From positions 1-6,035 of the forward strand of contig JALUJC010000189.1 of assembly GCA_027053375.1 (NCBI GenBank): 6,035 nt of DNA. Direction: 5' to 3'. Position 1 is the first letter of the stretch; each line of letters starts with the position of its first letter. The translations under genes were made by a program, and so were the position numbers. This DNA comes from Caldifarciminota bacterium. Its GTDB lineage: Bacteria; Hydrothermota; Hydrothermia; S141-80. Positions 1-4,768 of the stretch are shown here, in pieces. The notes under the pieces were generated by a model. It did not search any database. It was not told where the DNA came from and saw only the letters and a program-made list of their open reading frames with translations.

Positions 1-72
1 TATGGATCCTTCTCCCTTCGCGACTTCCTCCAGACATCAGGTACGGGAAAAGACGGTTCCCTCGCTCTGCTG

Positions 73-78
73 TACAAT
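73..78 (+). promoter_or_regulatory. possible -10 element of the osmC promoter
   Basis: TACAAT lies 43 bases before the osmC start codon and matches five of six bases of the sigma-70 -10 consensus. The hexamer 17 bases upstream (50-55, AAGACG) is a poor -35. It would give a leader of roughly 37 bases ahead of osmC. The local string CTGTACAAT resembles CTGTATAAT at the lipoprotein promoter of this window, which gives mild support. No operator palindrome was seen around it, so oxidative or osmotic control cannot be read from the sequence. Confidence 0.35.
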
Positions 79-110
79 ATGGAGTGTATCAGTCAACTTA
101 TCCTTTATCA

Positions 111-116
111 AGGAGG
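111..116 (+). promoter_or_regulatory. ribosome binding site of osmC
   Basis: A perfect AGGAGG ends five bases before the ATG at 122. It decides the osmC start over the ATG at position 2, which lies in the same open frame but would add 40 residues with no counterpart in the OsmC family. Confidence 0.85.
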
Positions 117-121
117 GAGCC

Positions 122-547
122 ATGATTCAACGAACCGCCAGCGCCCTATGGGAAGGAACCCTGCGGGAAGGAAAAGGGACGATGCGTCTGGAGAGCCAGG
201 CGTTTGAGGGTCCTTTTTCCTTTGCATCCCGCTTTGAGCAGGGCCCGGGGACCAACCCGGAGGAGCTGATCGGGGCAGCCCACGCCGGATGCTTTTCCAT
301 GGCGTTTGCCGCCGAACTGGAACGGGCGGGCTTTCCCCCCGACCGTGTGGAAACCCGCGCCGTGGTAACCCTGGAACGCACAGATGCAGGATTTCGCATC
401 ACCCGGATCCATCTGGAAACCCGTGCACAGGTGCCCGGGGTGGACCCGGAGACCTTTCAGGAAATTGCAGAACGTGCGAAGAACGGATGCCCCGTTTCCA
501 ATCTATATAAGGGTGCAGAGATCACCCTTTCTGCACAACTGCTCTGA
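122..547 (+). CDS. osmC: OsmC family thiol peroxidase
   Basis: Predicted cytoplasmic peroxidase that reduces organic hydroperoxides with a pair of cysteines. The 141-residue product closely follows the E. coli OsmC pattern: TNPEELIGAAHAGCFSMA at residues 44-61 holds the peroxidatic Cys57 and Glu47, NGCPVSN at 121-127 holds the resolving Cys123, and Arg37 fits the conserved active-site arginine. The length is normal for the family, which acts as a dimer. The start is set by a perfect AGGAGG five bases upstream; the open frame continues to position 2, but those extra residues look non-coding. The gene stands alone, converging on the leftward glycan genes and ending just before a strong terminator. 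OsmC versus its relative Ohr cannot be fully settled by eye, but the NPEELIGAAHAGCFSMA wording is typical of OsmC. Confidence 0.95.
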   Translation: MIQRTASALWEGTLREGKGTMRLESQAFEGPFSFASRFEQGPGTNPEELIGAAHAGCFSMAFAAELERAGFPPDRVETRAVVTLERTDAGFRITRIHLETRAQVPGVDPETFQEIAERAKNGCPVSNLYKGAEITLSAQLL

Positions 548-553
548 ACAAAC

Positions 554-593
554 AAAAGGTGGGGTGCGAGCCGCGCTGCGGCTCGCACCTTTT
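554..593. terminator. bidirectional intrinsic terminator between osmC and the sugar transferase gene
   Basis: A perfect 12-base-pair stem (563-574 with 578-589) closes a 3-base loop and is followed on the + strand by TTTT at 590-593. The other side carries AAAA at 554-557, so the minus-strand transcript also meets a T-run five bases after the stem. The 45-base gap between the two convergent stop codons is almost entirely this structure, and the last T is shared with the minus-strand stop codon. It should terminate osmC efficiently and the leftward operon reasonably well. Confidence 0.85.
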
Positions 594-1222
594 CATTCGT
601 TTCCTTCCCGATCCTGGTTCCCAAGAAATTCCGGCATGGTGGCATGCCCCCGGGCGGAGATGCCCGTCCCCCGAATCACCTGCCAGAGTGTGATAACAAG
701 AATCTTCAGATCCAGACAGAGGTTCCAGTGATCCACGTACCAGACATCATATGCAAACCGTTCCTTCCAGGGCAACAGGTTTCTCCCGTGGATCTGCGCC
801 CATCCCGTAATCCCCGGACGCACTTCCAGTCGACGTGCCTGCTCCGGTGTGTAACGGGCAATATACCTGACATACAGAGGTCGTGGCCCCACCAGGGACA
901 TCTCTCCACGAAGAACGTTGAAAAACTCCGGCAACTCGTCCAGGCTGAACCTCCGCAACCATTTTCCCACACGGGTTAGACGCTGCGCATCGGGGAGCAA
1001 CTGTCCTTCCTCATCCCGAAGGTCCAGCATGGTCCGAAACTTGATAATCCGGAAGGGACGTCCATATCGACCGGCACGCTCCTGACAGAAAAGGATGGGG
1101 CGTCCCATGGTCACCCAGACCACCAGCGCGATGAGGAGCATCAGGGGCCCAAACAGCAGGATCCCGACACCTGCACCCACAAGATCGAGAAGCCGTTTCA
1201 GTCGTTCAGATCGCACACACAT
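593..1222 (-). CDS. polyprenyl-phosphate sugar-1-phosphate transferase (monotopic, PglC-like)
   Basis: Membrane-associated enzyme expected to move a sugar-1-phosphate from a nucleotide sugar to undecaprenyl phosphate, the first step of lipid-linked glycan assembly. The 209-residue product is the bare bacterial sugar transferase domain (PF02397), similar in size to PglC and lacking the long membrane N-terminus of WbaP/WcaJ. A hydrophobic segment at residues 13-38, with Pro26, fits the re-entrant helix. Then come KFRTM (61-65), the catalytic Asp-Glu pair in SLDELP (Asp95, Glu96), GPRP (112-115) and PGITGW (136-141). The ATG at 1222 is chosen because GGTGA lies five bases upstream and the family normally begins shortly before the hydrophobic helix; a TTG at 1243 and an ATG at 1237 in frame lack such a site. 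It follows comEA by 35 bases and is the last leftward gene. The donor sugar cannot be read from the sequence. Confidence 0.93.
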   Translation of the reverse strand: MCVRSERLKRLLDLVGAGVGILLFGPLMLLIALVVWVTMGRPILFCQERAGRYGRPFRIIKFRTMLDLRDEEGQLLPDAQRLTRVGKWLRRFSLDELPEFFNVLRGEMSLVGPRPLYVRYIARYTPEQARRLEVRPGITGWAQIHGRNLLPWKERFAYDVWYVDHWNLCLDLKILVITLWQVIRGTGISARGHATMPEFLGNQDREGNE

Positions 1223-1227
1223 GGATT

Positions 1228-1232
1228 TCACC
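1228..1232 (-). promoter_or_regulatory. probable ribosome binding site of the sugar transferase
   Basis: GGTGA on the minus strand ends five bases before the ATG at 1222. It is a partial but correctly spaced match to the anti-Shine-Dalgarno sequence, and favours this ATG over the in-frame ATG at 1237 and TTG at 1243, which have none. Confidence 0.5.
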
Positions 1233-1257
1233 AGCATAGGCAATCAGAACGATACTG

Positions 1258-1590
1258 TCAAGGGGAAATCTGCGAATCAGGGCGATCGGTTTTTGTGGAA
1301 AACACCAGAAATGGACGCATGCGTTCCAAGGTTTTCGGACCGATCCCACGCACACGCAACAGGTCGCCCGCAGATCGGTAGGGTCCATGGCGTTCCCGGT
1401 CCGCCAGAATTCTTCTTGCCAGTGCAGGACCCACACCTGGAAGCAGCAGCAACTCTTCAAAGGTGGCGCTGGAGGGATCCACGCGGAGAGTGTCTGCTTT
1501 CGCAGGATGCACGGGCACAGGGGTATCCCCACGAAGAGGAAACAGCGTCTGCCCCACCAGACCCACAAGGAGGGAAGACAGAAGAAACAC
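1258..1590 (-). CDS. comEA: ComEA-like helix-hairpin-helix DNA-binding protein
   Basis: Predicted membrane-anchored or exported DNA-binding protein of the ComEA type, whose known members bind incoming DNA during natural transformation. From the GTG at 1590 the product has 110 residues: a hydrophobic N-terminus at about 1-18 (FLLSSLLVGLVGQTLF), a short Pro-rich spacer, then one ComEA domain with its two hairpins, PGVGPALARRI at 51-61 and VRGIGPKTLERM at 80-91, after the usual DPSSATFEELL lead-in. Small proteins with this architecture serve as ComEA in Gram-negative bacteria. The GTG has AAAGGA eight bases upstream. The frame is open back to an ATG at 1677, but that extension would translate a 35-base perfect hairpin and has no ribosome binding site. 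No other competence gene is present here, so a different DNA-binding role remains possible. Confidence 0.85.
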   Translation of the reverse strand: MFLLSSLLVGLVGQTLFPLRGDTPVPVHPAKADTLRVDPSSATFEELLLLPGVGPALARRILADRERHGPYRSAGDLLRVRGIGPKTLERMRPFLVFSTKTDRPDSQISP

Positions 1591-1598
1591 CCAGACGT

Positions 1599-1604
1599 TC
1601 CTTT
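1599..1604 (-). promoter_or_regulatory. ribosome binding site deciding the GTG start of comEA
   Basis: AAAGGA on the minus strand lies eight bases before the GTG at 1590. The predicted signal or anchor segment begins right after that GTG, so both clues point to the same start. Confidence 0.6.
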
Positions 1605-1636
1605 CCAGCGAAGTCAACGCAATGCGTGTTTCATGC

Positions 1637-1671
1637 GGCGCGGGGGGCGCGAAAATCGCGCCCCCCGCGCC
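1637..1671 (-). terminator. 35-base perfect hairpin between the lipoprotein and comEA genes
   Basis: A 16-base-pair, almost all G/C stem (1637-1652 with 1656-1671) encloses a 3-base loop. It sits in the 96-base gap, 15 bases after the lipoprotein stop. On the minus strand the bases after the stem are not T-rich, so it is not a textbook intrinsic terminator. It could be a weak or Rho-assisted terminator, an mRNA 3'-end stabiliser that lowers comEA and transferase expression relative to the lipoprotein, or a processing site. Confidence 0.55.
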
Positions 1672-1686
1672 CTCCATGGATCTCTG

Positions 1687-2847
1687 TCAGTACGCAGGGA
1701 CACGGATATGGGCATTCTGGCACTGCCCCCCGGAACAGACTTTGAGTGTAAGATAGACGTTCATGAAGGCAGAAGGAACAGGCTGAACGCGCATCTGAAG
1801 CACATTGAACCCACCCTGGATGGAATACCCCAGAGCCTGAAAGATCTGCTGCAGGGCGTTGGCGCTGTCCACACGTGCCACCAGCCCACCTGTCTGACTG
1901 GCGATGCGCTGCATGTCATAGGAAGAATACCCGAGTGCCACAAAGAACACGCGGGTGGAGGTCCGCTGCGCCACAGCAATCACACTGTCTGAGGTGATAT
2001 CCTGGGTGGCAATGTTCCCCGTGCTGTAATCTTTTCGCGGGCAGGCGTTGGAATCATTGTCTCCTCCGTCTGTGAAGCTCACCAGCACCGGTACACGCTG
2101 CGCCCAGCCCTGTGCAGCGGCGTAGTCCATGTTCAGCACCAGCGAACACCACAGCGGGGTCAGAGAGTTGGCAGAAAGGGAATCAATGGCGGAAAAGAGC
2201 GTGGCGGTATCCGACGGCTGAGTAAAATTCGCAAGAATCTCAAAGTAGTAGTCATCAATGCCATCTCCATTCTGATCTCCTGAGGTGCGTGAAAAACCAA
2301 AGATTCCCACCACATCCCCGGGGTTCCCCTGGGCATTCAACAGCCGAATGAAATCTTTGGCTGCAGGGATCCGGAGATTGTTGGGATCGGTCCCGGCCAG
2401 ACTCCCGCTGTTGTCAAAATTCATGGAGACCCCGAGATCTCCGCTGCCCGACGGAACCTGGAAGGTATTGTTCAGGATCTGCACCTGATAGACCGTATCC
2501 TGAATCCCCAGAGGGGCTGCACCCTCCCGGGCAAACGTGCGCACCACGGCAGGACGGGATTCCCCTGAAATCACCTGGTTCTTGAGATAGGTATAGCTCA
2601 CGGAGTCCACGGACGCCGAAATGGAAGCACCGGTGAGATCGATCACCTCATTCTGGTCAGAAATGCCCACCAGGTTGACCTGGAACGCCCCTGTGGAGTC
2701 GTACGCGGTTACTCCCAGCACATACAGTTGCTGGATCGCAGGACCTGTACCCCCACCTCCCCCCGTGTCTTTCTTGGTACATCCTGTGGCTATCCATGCC
2801 AACAGGACCATCACGGCCAGCGTTGAGACCCATCCACGACGTTTCAT
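1687..2847 (-). CDS. von Willebrand factor A domain lipoprotein
   Basis: Predicted exported lipoprotein with a metal-binding vWA domain; the ligand is unknown. From the ATG at 2847 the product has 386 residues. MKRRGWVSTLAVMVLLAWIATGC is a lipoprotein signal peptide with the modified residue at Cys23, followed by a Gly-rich linker (29-33). A beta-rich stretch of about 100 residues comes next. The vWA domain starts near residue 140 with a complete metal site: Asp145-x-Ser147-x-Ser149, Thr230 in LTPLW and Asp260 in FTDGGD. Inside it, residues 191-199 (DQNGDGIDD) form a calcium-loop-like motif. A CSGGQC cysteine pair lies near the C-terminus. GGGAGG seven bases upstream favours this ATG over the GTG at 2853. 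It has its own likely promoter and lies just after moxR, whose relatives act on vWA proteins, so a functional link is plausible but inferred. Confidence 0.85.
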   Translation of the reverse strand: MKRRGWVSTLAVMVLLAWIATGCTKKDTGGGGGTGPAIQQLYVLGVTAYDSTGAFQVNLVGISDQNEVIDLTGASISASVDSVSYTYLKNQVISGESRPAVVRTFAREGAAPLGIQDTVYQVQILNNTFQVPSGSGDLGVSMNFDNSGSLAGTDPNNLRIPAAKDFIRLLNAQGNPGDVVGIFGFSRTSGDQNGDGIDDYYFEILANFTQPSDTATLFSAIDSLSANSLTPLWCSLVLNMDYAAAQGWAQRVPVLVSFTDGGDNDSNACPRKDYSTGNIATQDITSDSVIAVAQRTSTRVFFVALGYSSYDMQRIASQTGGLVARVDSANALQQIFQALGYSIQGGFNVLQMRVQPVPSAFMNVYLTLKVCSGGQCQNAHIRVPAY

Positions 2848-2854
2848 CTCCACA

Positions 2855-2860
2855 CCTCCC
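2855..2860 (-). promoter_or_regulatory. ribosome binding site of the vWA lipoprotein
   Basis: GGGAGG on the minus strand stands seven bases before the ATG at 2847. The alternative in-frame GTG at 2853 almost touches it and would be too close for initiation. Confidence 0.8.
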
Positions 2861-2888
2861 TGGTTATACCTGATTGTACACAGGACAG

Positions 2889-2894
2889 ATTATA
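2889..2894 (-). promoter_or_regulatory. -10 element of the lipoprotein promoter
   Basis: A perfect TATAAT on the minus strand, preceded directly by CTG, predicts transcription starting near 2882 and a leader of about 35 bases. No recognisable -35 hexamer exists at 16-18 bases upstream; that position is instead occupied by one arm of a palindrome. This is the usual design of an activator-dependent promoter. A second weaker candidate (TACAAT, 2873-2878) lies closer to the gene. Confidence 0.65.
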
Positions 2895-2915
2895 CAGGAT
2901 GAGAAAGAAATGCGA

Positions 2916-2931
2916 CGTGATGTATATCACG
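2916..2931. promoter_or_regulatory. Crp/Fnr-family-like operator upstream of the lipoprotein gene
   Basis: CGTGATGTATATCACG is a perfect 6+4+6 inverted repeat. Read as GTGA-N6-TCAC it matches the core of the Crp site (TGTGA-N6-TCACA), and as GTGAT-N4-ATCAC it resembles Fnr-type sites. Its centre (2923.5) is 41.5 bases upstream of the start expected from the TATAAT, the standard class II activation position. It begins 11 bases after the moxR stop. The regulator is not encoded in this window, and which family member would bind is not decidable by eye. A role as a weak hairpin is less likely because the stem is only six pairs and no good T-run follows. Confidence 0.6.
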
Positions 2932-2942
2932 CCTGGAGGGAC

Positions 2943-3923
2943 CTATTCTTCCAGAAGGTTCCGTATCAGGTGATCAGGTTCCACCCCCTCGGCTTCCGCC
3001 CGAAAGTTCAGGATCAACCGGTGACGGAGGGCTGGAAGTGCCATCCGGTGGACGTCGCGCTCGGTTGGAACGGCCCTCCCCTGAAGAAGCGCATAGGCTT
3101 TGGCGGTCAGTACCAGCGCCTGTCCTGCGCGTGGACCCGCACCAAACGCCACAAATTTCCGGATATCTTCCGGGGTATCAGGCTGTCCGGGCCTCGTCCG
3201 CCGGACAAGCGTGAGAACCAGGTCCAGAAGATGCGGGGGGAAAGGCATGGTCCGAACCATTTCCTGAACGAGAAGAATATCTTCCCGCGACGCCACCGGA
3301 TCCGGTTCAGGAAGGCCCTCCTGGCCTGTGGTTTTCTGCAGGATTTCACGCTCTTCTTCCCGATCGGGATAGGTCATTCGGATCTCAAGGAGAAACCGAT
3401 CCAGCTGGGCTTCGGGGAGAGGATAGGTCCCCTCCTGTTCAATGGGATTCTGTGTGGCAAGAACAAAGAACGGTCGCTCCAGCAGGCGCGTTTCCCCTTC
3501 CACCGTGACCGCCAGTTCCTGCATGGCTTCCAGCAATGCGGACTGGGTTTTCGGGGGCGTTCGGTTGATTTCATCGGCAAGCAGAATATTTGTGAAAACA
3601 GGCCCGGGGACGAAACGGAACCTTCGCGCTCCGGTTTCCGGATCGTCCTCCAGGATATGGGTGCCCACCACATCCGAGGGCATCAAATCCGGTGTAAATT
3701 GAATGCGCGAGAAACGAAGCCCCATCAGCTTCGCCAGGGTTCGCACAAGGAGGGTTTTTGCCAGTCCCGGGACCCCTACGATCAAAGCATGTCCACCAGC
3801 CATCAGCGCAGCAAGCACCTCCTCAACCACCGCCTCCTGACCGATGATCACACGGTGGGTTTCTTCTCTCAATCGGGTGCTGATTTCGATGGCTCGTTCA
3901 AAGGCTTTTTCCAGGTTCTCCAA
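2943..3923 (-). CDS. moxR: MoxR-type AAA+ ATPase
   Basis: Cytoplasmic AAA+ ATPase of the MoxR family, whose members act as chaperones that mature or insert metal into vWA-domain partners. The 326-residue product has the family length and motifs: N-terminal helices, VIIGQ (25-29), Walker A GVPGLAKT (50-57), Walker B ILLADEINR (113-121), sensor 1 ATQNPIE (156-162), the LDRF arginine-finger region (174-177) and a C-terminal lid with GAGPRAGQAL. The start is a TTG at 3923 with a perfect AAGGAGGT six bases upstream. The frame stays open to 4076, but those 51 codons overlap the glycosyltransferase and do not resemble MoxR. The gene overlaps the preceding glycosyltransferase by 55 bases. The DUF58 protein that normally follows moxR is missing; a vWA lipoprotein with its own promoter is next instead. 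Confidence 0.95.
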   Translation of the reverse strand: MENLEKAFERAIEISTRLREETHRVIIGQEAVVEEVLAALMAGGHALIVGVPGLAKTLLVRTLAKLMGLRFSRIQFTPDLMPSDVVGTHILEDDPETGARRFRFVPGPVFTNILLADEINRTPPKTQSALLEAMQELAVTVEGETRLLERPFFVLATQNPIEQEGTYPLPEAQLDRFLLEIRMTYPDREEEREILQKTTGQEGLPEPDPVASREDILLVQEMVRTMPFPPHLLDLVLTLVRRTRPGQPDTPEDIRKFVAFGAGPRAGQALVLTAKAYALLQGRAVPTERDVHRMALPALRHRLILNFRAEAEGVEPDHLIRNLLEE

Positions 3924-4768
3924 TGTCTGACCTCCTTCATCCACGTCCCACCCAGCAGGTGCAACAATCCATACATCCCGGCCAGTGCGATGCCGCCTAT
4001 CTGCAACCAGGGCGGAGGGGGATCGCCCTGATACACAAAACGTATCCCGGATCGCACTTTGTGAAGCTGAGACCACAGTTCCCTTCCTCTGCGCGCGTGT
4101 CCCTGCTGATGAACCACACGCAGGGAAGGTTCATACCAGATGATGTAGCCTGAAGCACGGACTTTCCTGCAAAAATCGGTATCCTCATAAAAAAGAAAAT
4201 AGCGTTCATCCATTCCACCAAGACGGTGGAACACCTCTCCCCGAATCAGCCAGGACACCGCTGCAGTATACGGAACAGGACCGGGTTGCGTCGGGGGGGT
4301 TGGCCCGGATGTGCGCAGAAACCCCAGCAATCCCGTACGGGCGAACAGGGCCTCCTGGAAACCCGCGCTGTATTTCACCACCGGTTGCAAACGCCCATCG
4401 GGATACTGAACCGCCGGTGAGAGGACCCCCACATCCGGACGCTGTGAAAGAATTTCCAGGGCACGATCCAGAAAATCTGGTGTCAGGGGCCAGGCATCCG
4501 GGTTCAGCAACCAGATGTATTCCGTTAGCGGGGAAAGGGTTCGCACAGCACGGTTCACCGCTGCCGCAAACCCGAGATTCTTCCGGGAACGGTACACCGT
4601 AACCCGGGAATGCAAAAAGAGATCATGCGGAAGGGGTGCGCGGGGATGGTTCTCCCAGATCAGGATCCGTTGAATTCGATGGAGCTGGGGTTGAAGTGCA
4701 TTCAGCAGACGGTTCAGATGTACACCGCTCCCGTAGCTTACCACCACCACAGCCACGGGACGGGTCAT
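3869..4768 (-). CDS. family 2 glycosyltransferase (rhamnosyltransferase-like)
   Basis: Predicted cytoplasmic, membrane-associated glycosyltransferase that adds a sugar from a nucleotide donor to a growing surface glycan. The 299-residue protein has the GT-A fold of the WbbL-like branch: an N-terminal strand VAVVVVSYGSG (5-15), NLGFAAAVN (64-72), LNPDA (88-92, in place of a classical DxD), then GGMDERYFLFYEDTDFCRKVR (184-204) with the acidic EDTD cluster around the catalytic base, and a conserved VVHQQG (218-223). A hydrophobic C-terminal segment at about 256-275 may attach it to the membrane. Its ATG overlaps the dehydrogenase stop as ATGA and has no clear ribosome binding site, so translation is probably coupled to that gene. 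Its last 55 bases contain the start of moxR. The sugar transferred cannot be deduced; a rhamnose or uronic acid donor is only a guess. Confidence 0.9.
   Translation of the reverse strand: MTRPVAVVVVSYGSGVHLNRLLNALQPQLHRIQRILIWENHPRAPLPHDLFLHSRVTVYRSRKNLGFAAAVNRAVRTLSPLTEYIWLLNPDAWPLTPDFLDRALEILSQRPDVGVLSPAVQYPDGRLQPVVKYSAGFQEALFARTGLLGFLRTSGPTPPTQPGPVPYTAAVSWLIRGEVFHRLGGMDERYFLFYEDTDFCRKVRASGYIIWYEPSLRVVHQQGHARRGRELWSQLHKVRSGIRFVYQGDPPPPWLQIGGIALAGMYGLLHLLGGTWMKEVRHWRTWKKPLNEPSKSAPD
3930..3937 (-). promoter_or_regulatory. ribosome binding site deciding the TTG start of moxR
   Basis: AAGGAGGT on the minus strand is six bases before the TTG at 3923 and lies wholly inside the glycosyltransferase coding sequence. 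It is one of the strongest ribosome binding sites in the window and fixes the moxR start where family homology begins. Confidence 0.8.

Noticed and set aside
2..121. N-terminal extension of osmC by 40 residues
   Set aside because: The OsmC family begins where the ATG at 122 places it, and that ATG has a perfect ribosome binding site.
1387..1992. 201-residue + strand open frame opposite comEA and the lipoprotein
   Set aside because: It crosses the hairpin and two well-supported minus-strand genes, and its product is rich in His, Arg and Gln without any motif.
2916..2931. The palindrome as a moxR terminator
   Set aside because: The stem has only six pairs including A-T pairs, and the following bases are interrupted rather than a clean T-run; its position relative to TATAAT fits an operator better.
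2874..4031. 385-residue open frame on the + strand opposite moxR
   Set aside because: It is antisense to a MoxR gene with all AAA+ motifs, has no ribosome binding site or recognisable domain, and its composition is that of a reverse reading of GC-rich codons.
3924..4076. 51-codon N-terminal extension of moxR
   Set aside because: It lies inside the glycosyltransferase in another frame, has no MoxR similarity, and the strong ribosome binding site points to 3923.
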